A stretch of DNA of 59,341 nt. It comes from an uncultured Prevotella sp. (lineage in GTDB: Bacteria > Bacteroidota > Bacteroidia > Bacteroidales > Bacteroidaceae). The number at the start of each line of letters is the position of its first letter. The first letter of the stretch is position 1. Where the stretch lies: assembly GCA_900540885.1 (NCBI GenBank), contig UQHJ01000008.1, positions 1 to 59,341 of the forward strand, given 5' to 3'. The notes beneath the pieces were generated by a model. That model was not told where the DNA came from. It saw only the letters and a list, made by a program, of their open reading frames with translations, and searched no databases. This document shows, piece by piece, positions 33,806 through 42,347 of the stretch. The position numbers and the translations under genes were made by a program.

Positions 33806-36040
33806 TTATTTCATCACCTTCCTCGTGGTGCCATCGTTGAAGCGTACAATGTTGAGGCCCTTGGTGGGGGAGGTTAGGCGTCTGCCGCTCGTATCATAGC
33901 GTTCCACCTCGCGGCGTTCAGCGGCAGCGTGTACTCCGCCTATGCCCATTGGGGAGAATTCCACGATGTTGTTGAAGGCATTCCACTCCTCCCAACACTT
34001 GTAATTGTACATAGATCCCTCGGGTACGTAGAGCGTGCATTGGGATTGTGTATATTCCTCGAAGGGCTTTCCTTTGATGCCTATGCCTTGTGGGTTAAGG
34101 GCGTATATGGATTTCAATGAGTTGCAACCGTAGAATGCAGCATCGTAGATGGTCCCTAAGGTAGAGGGTAACGTAATCGTGGTGAGGAGTGTGCAGTCAG
34201 TGAAGGCATAGTCGTATATGCCGGTGAGTCCCTCTTGCAAGGTAAGCGACTTTAGTCCAGTGCAGTATGAGAATGTCTTGCCTTCAATCACTTTCACTCC
34301 CGATGGTATGACTATCGAGGTGAGGCTCCCGCAGCCGAAGAAAGCTCCGCCTTGTATACTTGTCAGACCCGCAGGTAGGGTGATAGATGCCAATTTGTGA
34401 CAGTTTCCAAAGGCATCATAGCCTATGCTTGTCACTCCTTGCGGTATGGGTATCGACTCCAGTTCGTTACATTCTGCGAAGGCCTGGTTGGGGATGGCCG
34501 TCAAGCCAGTTGGCAATGCAACGGAGGTCAGGCGACATGTCGCGAAGTCCCAATCATCGGTAACAATGGTTGCACCGCTGAGGTCGAGATGCTGTAGGCG
34601 GCCGTCGTAGCGCATGTATGCGCCAGGGTCATTGTAGCCACTCATCTTCCGGATGGTGTGTATGTCGGCATTGTCGATGTTGCCAGTCACCTTCAGATTC
34701 TGTATGCGGTATTTGCGGAAGCAGTCGAGCATATTGTGGAGCGTGCCAGCCGTCTGCACATGAACGCTCACCGGTTCGGTTATCAGAGCTTCGGGGTCAA
34801 ACTCTGAGACTCTGTTCAAGTCGCCCCATCCGTCTTTTAGCCAGTATTCTTGCCGGGAACCTTGCGGAACGTACAGCGTACACTTGTTTACGTTTTCAAA
34901 TGTGTTGGAGGTTATCGCTATTGGCGATGCGCCGAGCGCATAGAGTGTGGTCAGCGCATTGCAGTCTTTGAAGGCCCTTTCGCCGATGCTCTTTATGCCC
35001 GAAGGAATGGTGAGGTCGATGAGCTGACTGCATCCGCAGAATGCCTCGCTGCCTATCTCTGTTACGTTGGAAGGGATGTCCTGTCTGACCAGAGCCGTGC
35101 ATCCGTAAAAAGCCTGGTCACCTATTCTCGTTACGGTGAGCGGCATTTCTACAGAGGTGAGGCTGGTGCAGCCATAGAAAGTGTAGTCACTGATGTATCT
35201 TATGTTCTTGGGTATGGTGACAGACGTGAGTGTGGTGCAACCATAGAAAACGCTTATGCCCATGCTGTTCAGATTGTATGGCAACTCTATGGACTTAAGA
35301 CTCGTGCAGTTTCTAAATGCGTTGTGTCCTATCTCCTCCGTGGTGTATGGGATGTCTATCGACGTGAGGTTCGTACAGCCAGAGAAAAGTCCAGACTTTA
35401 TTTCCGTGATGCCATACGGCAATTTCATGGATTTGAGACTGCTGCATCCAAGGAAGGCTCTTAGGCCGATTTCTTGTACGCTCTCGGGAATGTTGATTGA
35501 TTTCAGGGATCGGCAGAAAATGAACGCGTCATCGCCTATAGATTTGAGTTTGGCGGGGAGTACAATCTCCTCCATGTCGTAAAGGTAGGCAAAGATGGCC
35601 ACTGGTGTGCCATTGTCGTTGATGTATGCCTCAGCGGAAGGCCACGGTGTTCCCTCATATTCCGACGGGTCGCGTGGGTATATACTCACTTCTTTGTTGT
35701 CGGTGTTGGTGAGGGTGGCGCCGCTGATGTCAAGATAGCGCAGGTGGCCGTCGTATTTGTGCCCTTTTGTATCATAATAACATCCGGCCATCTCGCGTAT
35801 AAACTGTATGTCGTCAATGTTGAGCATGCCGGTGAGCCTCAGGCATTCAATTTTCAGTTTTTTGTTGTTGCCGATGCGCTCGTGCAATGTGCCGGCCTCC
35901 GTTAAACTTAGTGTGATGGTGTCGGGCTTCAGTGTCTCCGTGGTGGCTGCGTTACATACCGTGCAGCTCAGTAGCAGACACGTGAAAAGCAATGCCAGCC
36001 ACTTATTGGAGGATGTTGAATCTTTTTTCATTGGAATCAT
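33806..36040 (-). CDS. BspA-like leucine-rich repeat (LRR_5) surface protein
   Basis: The 744-residue secreted protein has a signal peptide (about 12-32) and two arrays of LRR_5 repeats of about 23 residues (for example SIDIPYTTEEIGHNAFRNCT, SVTIPKNIRYISDYTFYGCT). Each array is preceded by a non-repeat cap (LKIECLRLTGMLNIDDIQFI and YRIQNLKVTGNIDNADIHTI), so the protein is a two-module duplication. The C-terminal tail (RYDTSGRRLTSPTKGLNIVR then FNDGTTRKVMK) is the type found on exported Prevotella and related proteins. BspA-like proteins bind host or bacterial surfaces; that role is inferred from the family. Confidence 0.88.
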   Translation of the reverse strand: MIPMKKDSTSSNKWLALLFTCLLLSCTVCNAATTETLKPDTITLSLTEAGTLHERIGNNKKLKIECLRLTGMLNIDDIQFIREMAGCYYDTKGHKYDGHLRYLDISGATLTNTDNKEVSIYPRDPSEYEGTPWPSAEAYINDNGTPVAIFAYLYDMEEIVLPAKLKSIGDDAFIFCRSLKSINIPESVQEIGLRAFLGCSSLKSMKLPYGITEIKSGLFSGCTNLTSIDIPYTTEEIGHNAFRNCTSLKSIELPYNLNSMGISVFYGCTTLTSVTIPKNIRYISDYTFYGCTSLTSVEMPLTVTRIGDQAFYGCTALVRQDIPSNVTEIGSEAFCGCSQLIDLTIPSGIKSIGERAFKDCNALTTLYALGASPIAITSNTFENVNKCTLYVPQGSRQEYWLKDGWGDLNRVSEFDPEALITEPVSVHVQTAGTLHNMLDCFRKYRIQNLKVTGNIDNADIHTIRKMSGYNDPGAYMRYDGRLQHLDLSGATIVTDDWDFATCRLTSVALPTGLTAIPNQAFAECNELESIPIPQGVTSIGYDAFGNCHKLASITLPAGLTSIQGGAFFGCGSLTSIVIPSGVKVIEGKTFSYCTGLKSLTLQEGLTGIYDYAFTDCTLLTTITLPSTLGTIYDAAFYGCNSLKSIYALNPQGIGIKGKPFEEYTQSQCTLYVPEGSMYNYKCWEEWNAFNNIVEFSPMGIGGVHAAAERREVERYDTSGRRLTSPTKGLNIVRFNDGTTRKVMK

Positions 36041-36116
36041 TAGAAAAAGTACTATGTTTTGTTGTGTGATTGAGAAGCCTATATGTCGTGTCTGTGGTAG
36101 GCGTCGTCAAGATGTG

Positions 36117-36148
36117 CAAAAATACAGATTTTAAAGGTAACGTACAAA
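36117..36148 (-). promoter_or_regulatory. promoter of the BspA-like gene
   Basis: TTTG (36148-36145), 20 bases, TATTTTTG (36124-36117), giving a leader of about 70 bases. Confidence 0.7.
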
Positions 36149-36283
36149 ACGTGAGAGCGTTTTGTGAAGTATGAGAGGGTGGTGTGATGGTTGGGGCGGA
36201 TTTTGGAGGAATTATTAGAACCACCCTAAACAAAGTTGGGATTTTTCAGGGATTAAGACCATTCAGGCTATCTGCATAAAATC

Positions 36284-36326
36284 AAAAAGTCGCGTGGACA
36301 TTTCGAACATGTCCACGCGGCTTTTT
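36284..36326. terminator. bidirectional terminator
   Basis: AAAAAGTCGCGTGGACAT (36284-36301) pairs with ATGTCCACGCGGCTTTTT (36309-36326), with one G-U or mismatch, and is flanked by A and T runs on both sides. Confidence 0.85.
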
Positions 36327-36434
36327 CTATGAGATGTATTCTTGTTGTTGAATACTTGGCTTTACTTGTTGAAGCTGTCCGTTCTAGATGTAGATCTATC
36401 CCTTCAGCAGGTTCATGGTCTGGCCCAGACTTCA

Positions 36435-36794
36435 TCACTTTTCTGCGTCACCACATAGCGCAGATTGAAACCCTCTTTTTGCGTGATTTATCTTATACAA
36501 ATGTGCTGTTTTGGGCATCTTCAACAAAGGATACATATAAGCAGACAATCTGTAATAACCAATATTGTCAAGGTACTGTATGGCTTTGTTTCTGTCACAA
36601 ATCTGTAAACCTCGTGATTCAAGCAAATTAACGAGATTTTCCGAAGATTCAAACCGTTTTGTAAAGGGAATAAGGGGCAGATTATAGTAGATTGGGCCAT
36701 CTCCCATATTGGTGATGATAATTGCTACAAAGCAAAAGACGCAAGTAACAAAGCAGGTCGGTAAGTCAATAGAAAAGGTTATTTTATTTTCCAA
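36435..36794 (-). pseudogene. second truncated Abi_2 (AbiD/AbiF-like) remnant
   Basis: The frame reads FTKRFESSENLVNLLESRGL then QICDRNKAIQYLDNIGYYRL and SAYMYPLL, the N-terminal Abi_2 block, and then turns into unrelated sequence after PKTAHLYK. The first 35 residues also look unrelated to the family (hydrophobic ITFSIDLPTCFVTCVFCFVA). It shares the LLxSRGLxIxDRxKAxxYLxxIGYYRLSAYxYP pattern with 32303-32551 but differs at the DNA level, so the two are separate old acquisitions rather than a recent duplication. Confidence 0.65.
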
Positions 36795-36960
36795 ATATTG
36801 ACTTTAATATCATTTTTCCTATTTTCCTTTCTATTCCAGATTTAGTAGTAGGAATGCCTGTTTGGCGAGCTATTTTTTGTTTTGCCTGAGTTATACCTAA
36901 AGCCCTTTTCCAAGAGAATGAAAGCCCAGGTATTCCAGTGTTTGATTCTCTTTTTCCCAT
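36784..36960 (-). CDS. 58-residue basic protein
   Basis: From the ATG at 36958-36960 to TAA at 36784-36786 this frame encodes a strongly basic small protein (MGKRESNTGIPGLSFSWKRA, LGITQAKQKIARQTGIPTTK, SGIERKIGKM...). The spacing of SFSWKRALGI and TGIPTTKSGIERK looks like a conserved small-protein family that I have a vague memory of in Bacteroidetes, but I cannot name it. Its stop overlaps the start of the Abi_2 remnant frame. A DNA- or RNA-binding role would fit the charge, as inference only. Confidence 0.55.
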   Translation of the reverse strand: MGKRESNTGIPGLSFSWKRALGITQAKQKIARQTGIPTTKSGIERKIGKMILKSIFGK

Positions 36961-37047
36961 TTTCTTATCCTATTTTATGGTACAATCATCGTTTTTCAAA
37001 TTAAAGATGGAACCACACAAAATCTTTATGCAGTTCCATCAGAAATG

Positions 37048-40000
37048 TTATTTCTTTGTCAACAGATGCCAGATTTCACGTACCCAAAGTACGAATGAAG
37101 AACCAATTATGATTATCACCCAGTCTATCAGTTTCAATCCCTCAACATTGAAGAACTGCTGCAAACCTGGTAATTCAACCATTGCAATCTGACCTACGAG
37201 GATAATTGCCACAATCGTAAGCAAACCATTGCATCCCTTGAAATGCAATGCGCTACGCCCTGTCTCAAATGCTCTAGCATTGAAAAGATAGAAGAAGTGG
37301 GTCATTACGAAAGTCGTGAAGAGCAATGTCAGCTCGTATGTAGATACGTGTCCCTTGGCTCCCAACTGCAGGTGAAGTAAATCGGTAAGCTGGTTCACCT
37401 CAGCGTGCTGGAAGATATAAAGCATTCCGAGCAGCATCAGGAAGAAGAAACCACCTACACCTATAATCTCTCGAAGCATCGGTTTGTTGAGGATAAATGC
37501 TTTGCGGTCACGAGGTTTGTCTTTCATTACGCTCTCTGATGGCGGCAGTGAGGCAAGAGCCATAGCTGCAAAAGTATCCATGATGAGGTTTATCCACAAC
37601 ATCTGCGTAACGGTAAGAGGAGACTCTGTACCCATAAAAGCACCGCAGAGAACAAGGAAACAAGCCGTAACGTTCACTGTCAACTGGAACAGGAGAAAAC
37701 GCTGGATATTCTGATACAATGAACGTCCCCACATAACAGCCTTTCCGATACTGCTGAACGAGTTGTCGATGATTGTAATATCGGATGCTTCCTTTGCCAC
37801 GCTTGTGCCGTCACCCATTGACAGACCGACGTGGGCTGCACGGAGAGCCGGTGCATCGTTTGTACCATCACCAGTAACGGCAACAACCTGATTCTTTTTC
37901 TGTAAGGTCTCCACCAGACGTTTCTTGTCCATAGGACGGGCACGAGAGATGATTTTCAGATCAAGAATGCGTTCCTGAAGTTCTTCATCAGGCAATGCCG
38001 CAAACTCAGGACCGGTAATGATGTTACGCTCCGTATCCTTCTCATCATTCCAAAGGCCAATCTGACGTGCAATTTCCTTGGCTGTTCCAGGAGTATCACC
38101 AGTTACAATCTTAACGTTGATGCCAGCATCCACGCATTCCTTAACAGCAGAAGGTACATCCAATCTTACTGGGTCAGCAATGGCAGCAACTCCGATAAAA
38201 CAGAGCTTGTCTGCAACTATCTTGTTGTCTTCAATCGCTTTATCGCCATCGTTCAATACCTGGTAGGCGAAACCCAACGTACGCATGGCACGATTCTGAT
38301 ATTCTGTCAGTTGCTTTTCAACATCCTCTTTGCTTACAGATGCTTCCTTGCAAAGAGCGAACACGATCTCGGGAGCACCTTTCACATAAAGCACCTTTTT
38401 ACCCTTCAACGCTACAGACTCAACTATGGTTGCCATATACTTGCGCTCTGTAGAGAACGGCACCTCCGCAACAGTCTTTACACTCTCACGTATCGAACGA
38501 TAGTCAACACCCTTATTGTTCAACCAAAGAAGCAATGCTCCTTCTGTAGGGTTGCCAAGAATCTGCGGTTTGCTCTTGTCTGAGAAATCAATGGACGCAG
38601 TAGAGTTTACGGCAATACCCTCAGCAAGAACTTCCTTTGGAGTATCGCCATACACTTTCATCTCATCCACGCTCATCAGATTCTGCGTCAGCGTTCCCGT
38701 CTTGTCGGTGCAGATGACAGTTGTTGCTCCCATTGTCTCACAGGCATGCATCTTTCTTACAAGATTATTTGTCTTGAGCATACGGCGCATACTATAAGCC
38801 AAACTCAAGGTTACAGCCATTGGCAGTCCCTCCGGCACAGCCACAACCACAAGCGTTACAGCAATCATCAATGTTTGAAGAACGTATGCTATGAACGGAG
38901 CGACCTGCTCCATTGAGCCGAAGCAGTCCGTACCATTTGTTACGAAGTACATAATGATACGTCCGATGACAATAAGTGCGGCAAAACCATAGCTTACCTT
39001 AGTTATCCAGTCGCTCAGACCATCGAGCTGTTCATTGAGCGGAGTCTTCACACTGTCGTCAATCTGCACAGCCTCGAACACCTTACCTTGTTCTGTCTTG
39101 TCACCAACAGCAAGTACACGGCATATTCCATGACCCTCCATAACCTTAGTGCCTTTCATTACATGGTTTGTAGGATAGGTTGCAGCCTTGTCGAAATCTT
39201 TCTCATCGACGCTCTTGCTACACATTGGTTCACCAGTCAATGTTGACTCGTCCATGTGCAATGACGTAGCCTCAAGCAATTCGCTATCTGCAGGAACTTC
39301 CTCACCAGTATTGAGAATCACGATGTCGCCGACAACAATATCCTTACGAGGAATTTGTGTAGTGTTGCCATTGCGGATCACCTCTACAGGCTCGTCGTCG
39401 TTCACCTGATTGAGAATCGTGAACTCCTTGTCTGCCTGCAACTCAAAATAGAAGGCAAGTCCCGTTGCTAGAAGGATGGCAACGAAGATGCCTACTGGTT
39501 CAAAGAATACGGCAGCACCCTGTCCGAGTCCGAAGAACTCATAGCATGATATACCTATCGACAGCGCACCGGCAATCATCAGGATGATGATGAGGGGGTC
39601 GCCGAACTTCTCCAAGAACTGTTTCCATAAAGGTTCTTTCTCTGGTGGTGTCAACACATTAGCACCATTTTTTCTGCGGCTTTCGAGCACCTGGGCATCG
39701 TTCAAGCCAATGTAGTGATGTTTTTGTTCCATATAGTCTAATATTTCATGATTTTCATTAATAATGATTTGTATTGCTAACTCCAATAAATCAATAGGAA
39801 TATATTCTAATTCATACTCATATGGTTCTGGTGGACCTGTATGAAAATCATCAACAAGAGCGTGAACTTTATTATCTTTAAGGAAAAAACCATAAAGCAT
39901 AACACCCCATTCTAAATATAATGGAATATCATTTATATTAGTTATTCCATAATCATTAGGTTTAAAACCATTTCTAATTATATCCTCATATTCATCTGCA

Positions 40001-40080
40001 ATATTTAGCAACAGTTCTCCATTATTGTTACAATAATTTCTGCAAAGAAACTCTATTTGATTATATATATATTGTTCCAT
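37048..40080 (-). CDS. P-type Ca2+-ATPase (PMCA-like) with an AT-rich N-terminal extension
   Basis: From about residue 116 (MEQKHHYIGLNDAQVLESRR) on, this is a typical type II P-type ATPase: actuator motif TGEPMCSK, phosphorylation site CTDKTGTLTQ (Asp near 463), nucleotide-binding KGAPEIV, hinge GDGTNDAPALRAAHVG, about ten membrane segments and a PEGLP ion-site helix. It should export or sequester Ca2+. The first 115 residues (MEQYIYNQIEFLCRNYCNNN...) match nothing in the family and their DNA is much more AT-rich than the rest, so an independent small gene has probably been joined in frame; the native start is likely the ATG at 39735. The extended frame starts 22 bases after the SH3-DUF3761 gene, so it may belong to that operon. 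Confidence 0.88.
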   Translation of the reverse strand: MEQYIYNQIEFLCRNYCNNNGELLLNIADEYEDIIRNGFKPNDYGITNINDIPLYLEWGVMLYGFFLKDNKVHALVDDFHTGPPEPYEYELEYIPIDLLELAIQIIINENHEILDYMEQKHHYIGLNDAQVLESRRKNGANVLTPPEKEPLWKQFLEKFGDPLIIILMIAGALSIGISCYEFFGLGQGAAVFFEPVGIFVAILLATGLAFYFELQADKEFTILNQVNDDEPVEVIRNGNTTQIPRKDIVVGDIVILNTGEEVPADSELLEATSLHMDESTLTGEPMCSKSVDEKDFDKAATYPTNHVMKGTKVMEGHGICRVLAVGDKTEQGKVFEAVQIDDSVKTPLNEQLDGLSDWITKVSYGFAALIVIGRIIMYFVTNGTDCFGSMEQVAPFIAYVLQTLMIAVTLVVVAVPEGLPMAVTLSLAYSMRRMLKTNNLVRKMHACETMGATTVICTDKTGTLTQNLMSVDEMKVYGDTPKEVLAEGIAVNSTASIDFSDKSKPQILGNPTEGALLLWLNNKGVDYRSIRESVKTVAEVPFSTERKYMATIVESVALKGKKVLYVKGAPEIVFALCKEASVSKEDVEKQLTEYQNRAMRTLGFAYQVLNDGDKAIEDNKIVADKLCFIGVAAIADPVRLDVPSAVKECVDAGINVKIVTGDTPGTAKEIARQIGLWNDEKDTERNIITGPEFAALPDEELQERILDLKIISRARPMDKKRLVETLQKKNQVVAVTGDGTNDAPALRAAHVGLSMGDGTSVAKEASDITIIDNSFSSIGKAVMWGRSLYQNIQRFLLFQLTVNVTACFLVLCGAFMGTESPLTVTQMLWINLIMDTFAAMALASLPPSESVMKDKPRDRKAFILNKPMLREIIGVGGFFFLMLLGMLYIFQHAEVNQLTDLLHLQLGAKGHVSTYELTLLFTTFVMTHFFYLFNARAFETGRSALHFKGCNGLLTIVAIILVGQIAMVELPGLQQFFNVEGLKLIDWVIIIIGSSFVLWVREIWHLLTKK

Positions 40081-40102
40081 AACAATTTTTATTTCTTATA
40101 TA

Positions 40103-40594
40103 TCAATACCACCTCGCTACTCCACCATGATGCGAACATGTTCCTCTTCTACTTTGACTGAAACTATATGTCCCGTCCCTACAAAGAGCTGTAGCACCTG
40201 CTGGTCGTGAGTTGTAATAAGATGGAGATTGAACTCTTTTACCATATGAGTTTGTATAATATCGTACACCACCTCTTCGGTTATATGAAGAGTTATGACC
40301 TTTTCGTACTGAGGTGCTTATGTAGTGTTTGTAAGTTTTGCGAACAGGTATATTAGATAGATACTTTGTAGATATGTATCCGACATACCCATTATATTCA
40401 ACTGCGACCCACTTACAATTGCAATCTTCATCTATAGTTACTGCAGTTCCTCTTGGTATTACTGTCAGAATATATGAATGAGCATTTGCCTCATATCGTA
40501 AATTAAGATTGTTCGTAACATACTTCGTAAATGCAGAAGTATTTGCACAAAACAAGCAAAGTATGAAGATTAAAAATAGAGTTCTTTTTCTCAT
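40103..40594 (-). CDS. secreted SH3-like and DUF3761 protein
   Basis: I prefer the ATG at 40594 (MRKRTLFLIFILCLFCANTS), since its ATGA overlaps the stop of a short upstream frame; a start three codons earlier is possible. After the signal peptide comes a bacterial SH3 domain (about 25-80; NLNLRYEANAHSYILTVIPR, then KWVAVEYNGYVGYISTKYL) and a C-terminal DUF3761 (about 105-160; VRYYTNSYGKRVQSPSYY, GATALCRDGTYSFSQSRRGT, CSHHGGVARWY). SH3 domains of this type often bind peptidoglycan. It would act in the periplasm as a late member of the tubulin/Hsp70/TerD operon. Confidence 0.85.
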   Translation of the reverse strand: MRKRTLFLIFILCLFCANTSAFTKYVTNNLNLRYEANAHSYILTVIPRGTAVTIDEDCNCKWVAVEYNGYVGYISTKYLSNIPVRKTYKHYISTSVRKGHNSSYNRRGGVRYYTNSYGKRVQSPSYYNSRPAGATALCRDGTYSFSQSRRGTCSHHGGVARWY

Positions 40595-40737
40595 ATAACC
40601 CAAACTTTATAATTGTACTTTTTAATGAATTCAATCATAAAACGCATATCACCAGTATGTATGATTCTACCCGTATTTGCCAAGTCTTCGAAGATCCTAA
40701 TAACAGTTGTATTTTCTGAGTTATTTATAAGAATAAA
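40593..40737 (-). pseudogene. short frame coupled to the SH3 gene, without a visible start
   Basis: A 45-50 codon frame (ENTTVIRIFEDLANTGRIIH then TGDMRFMIEFIKKYNYKVWV) ends in TGA overlapping the ATG of the SH3 protein. It has no ATG near its start and overlaps the end of the 54-residue membrane protein frame, so it may be the 3' end of a frameshifted gene or use a non-ATG start. Confidence 0.3.
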
Positions 40738-40889
40738 AATCTATATATAGCCAATAAAATCAATGTTATAGCAACAATACGAGATAACATTGACCAAGCT
40801 TTTTTATCAGTTTTCTTCCTTATATGTCCTTCTATAAACAAAGGTACGACAAACCATAGTATGAGTGCAAGAATTATGTACAGAATCAT
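40725..40889 (-). CDS. 54-residue membrane protein
   Basis: From ATG at 40887-40889 to TAA at 40725-40727: two hydrophobic segments (MILYIILALILWFVVPLF and IVAITLILLAIYRFLFL) joined by a basic loop (GHIRKKTDKKAW). It sits 18 bases after the lipoprotein gene and before the SH3 gene on the same strand, so it is most likely a true small member of the operon. Its function is unknown; a hairpin-type inner-membrane protein is the natural reading. Confidence 0.55.
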   Translation of the reverse strand: MILYIILALILWFVVPLFIEGHIRKKTDKKAWSMLSRIVAITLILLAIYRFLFL

Positions 40890-40907
40890 AGTTATATTAC
40901 TTTCATT

Positions 40908-41477
40908 TTATTTCATAAATTCTTTTTCATCGATAGTAATCGTCTGGAAATTATTCTCCAACTTACTATCAACGACATTGATATCTAGACGATAGTTTAT
41001 CTCTTCTCTTGAATTCTTTGTTCCAAAGTCAAAAGTATCTTGACTCCGTTCATACAACACATTACGTGTAAACTTTCCTTGCTTACCATCATTCGTTTCT
41101 TTTGCCATCCAATCATATCCATAAGCAAGCTTTAAATAGTAGACTCCCTGCGGTATTTCTTGAATCGTTGTAGTTGTGTTTTCTGCAACATATACATAGC
41201 GGATGCATTTATCAGTTCTTAAATTCATAATCTTTACAGCCACATTACAGCCTTTGCCCATTTTGATGTCAAAATAGTTGTCCTGCATGCCATAAATAGG
41301 TTTGATACCATAATCCTCACTCATATCTTCATCTGGTGTTTCATTTGTCCAACCTGCATCAAGTAGCTTTTGCTGGGCTTGCGTAGGTTCTACTACAGAA
41401 TTCTCTTTACTTTCCCTATGATGGCAAGAGGTAAAAGCAAGAATCCCTAATGCCATTATTGTGATACGAATATTCAT
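40908..41477 (-). CDS. lipoprotein of unknown function in the TerD operon
   Basis: The 189-residue product has a lipobox (MNIRITIMALGILAFTSCHH, Cys18). The mature part carries an Asp/Glu-rich linker and a beta-rich domain (DIKMGKGCNVAVKIMNLRTD then CIRYVYVAENTTTTIQEIP, GVYYLKLAYGYDW), which looks like a small immunoglobulin-like or carbohydrate-binding-like sandwich. I do not recognise the family. It follows the Cpl-7-like membrane protein after an 88-base gap holding a hairpin, and probably sits in the outer or inner membrane facing the periplasm. Confidence 0.7.
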   Translation of the reverse strand: MNIRITIMALGILAFTSCHHRESKENSVVEPTQAQQKLLDAGWTNETPDEDMSEDYGIKPIYGMQDNYFDIKMGKGCNVAVKIMNLRTDKCIRYVYVAENTTTTIQEIPQGVYYLKLAYGYDWMAKETNDGKQGKFTRNVLYERSQDTFDFGTKNSREEINYRLDINVVDSKLENNFQTITIDEKEFMK

Positions 41478-41497
41478 TGCCTAATATGGTTTTTATT

Positions 41498-41534
41498 AAA
41501 GGGGCATTACTTTCATAATGAGTAACGCCCCTTC
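41498..41534 (-). terminator. hairpin between operon genes (possible attenuator)
   Basis: On the minus strand AAGGGGCGTTACT pairs with AGTAATGCCCCTT, with one mismatch or wobble, and is followed by TAATAAAAA rather than a pure T run. It could reduce expression of the downstream lipoprotein and SH3 genes. Confidence 0.55.
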
Positions 41535-41565
41535 TAAGACATTTTTCTATTCCTTGAAATTTTGG

Positions 41566-42345
41566 TTAATGTACAAGCCCCTGACGATATATTTCGTTAA
41601 CCTTACCCTGAATCTCTGAGTATGAAGAGCCCAACTTATCCTTACGCTCCTGACCATTGCCAAAATCGCCACGAATAACACGTCGGGCATTTTCCTCAAC
41701 ATCACCACTTACAGGTACTGATGTAGATGAAGATGGTTTTGTATTCTGAGTAGCCGCTGGTTTAGACTGTGCAGGTTCTGCAATAGTTGCGGGATTCTGC
41801 TTTGTTGGTTGTTCTGCAACCTGGTTGTCATTTGCCTTAGCATGGTTAGCTGAAGAAGTTGTGTTTGCTGGAGATTTGTCTGTATTTTCAGCAACAGGCG
41901 CTTCTGAACCGTTTGCAGGTACACCTTTGCTTTCAGCAGAAGCATCTTCATTAGAATTTTCTGCTGCAAGAGCGTTATTACCCTTATCCTGATTCTCTGT
42001 ATTCTGAGCAATAGCTTCAGTTTGAGTGTTATCATTGCTGTTTTCACTCTCCTTATTATTGATAAAGAAGAAGATGCCAGCAATAATAGCAGCTGCAATG
42101 AGACCACCAATCACCTTTCCTGTATTTGGCTTTTTCTTCGGTTGAGGAGTTGGAGATACAGGTTTGGGTTCTTGCTTTGGCTCTGCTGTTGGCTGAGTTG
42201 GAGCATGAGCTGGCTTTGGCTCAGCAACTACAGGTGTTTGGGGCTGTTTTCTCTTCAAAGTAACTTTAGGACTTTCGATAGCTTCAGGAGTTTCCTCTTG
42301 AGCTACCTTAGTCTTCAATGTTACCTTGTGCTTAATTGACACCAT
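41566..42345 (-). CDS. bitopic membrane protein with TerD-type basic lead and Cpl-7-like C-terminal domain
   Basis: The 259-residue protein has four parts. The N terminus repeats the basic strand KHKVTLKTK / SPKVTLKRK that also opens both neighbouring TerD-like proteins. A Pro/Lys-rich linker (about 33-75) precedes one membrane segment (about 77-97, GKVIGGLIAAAIIAGIFFFI). After a long Asn/Ala/Ser-rich stalk, the last 42 residues (ENARRVIRGDFGNGQERKDK then LGSSYSEIQGKVNEIYRQGL) match the Cpl-7 cell-wall-binding repeat pattern (VIxGxWGNGxxRxxxLxxxGYxYxxVQxxVN). It would thus link a cytoplasmic TerD assembly to peptidoglycan. The gene starts two bases after the TerD-like gene. Confidence 0.7.
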   Translation of the reverse strand: MVSIKHKVTLKTKVAQEETPEAIESPKVTLKRKQPQTPVVAEPKPAHAPTQPTAEPKQEPKPVSPTPQPKKKPNTGKVIGGLIAAAIIAGIFFFINNKESENSNDNTQTEAIAQNTENQDKGNNALAAENSNEDASAESKGVPANGSEAPVAENTDKSPANTTSSANHAKANDNQVAEQPTKQNPATIAEPAQSKPAATQNTKPSSSTSVPVSGDVEENARRVIRGDFGNGQERKDKLGSSYSEIQGKVNEIYRQGLVH

Positions 42346-42347
42346 AA

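Noticed and set aside
33806..36040. Plus-strand ORFs opposite the BspA-like gene (for example 34850-35464)
   Set aside because: They are shadows of the repeat-rich coding strand with no signal peptide or domain.
37048..40080. Two separate genes in the ATPase frame
   Set aside because: No stop codon separates the AT-rich part from the ATPase, so it is listed as one frame with a likely internal start.
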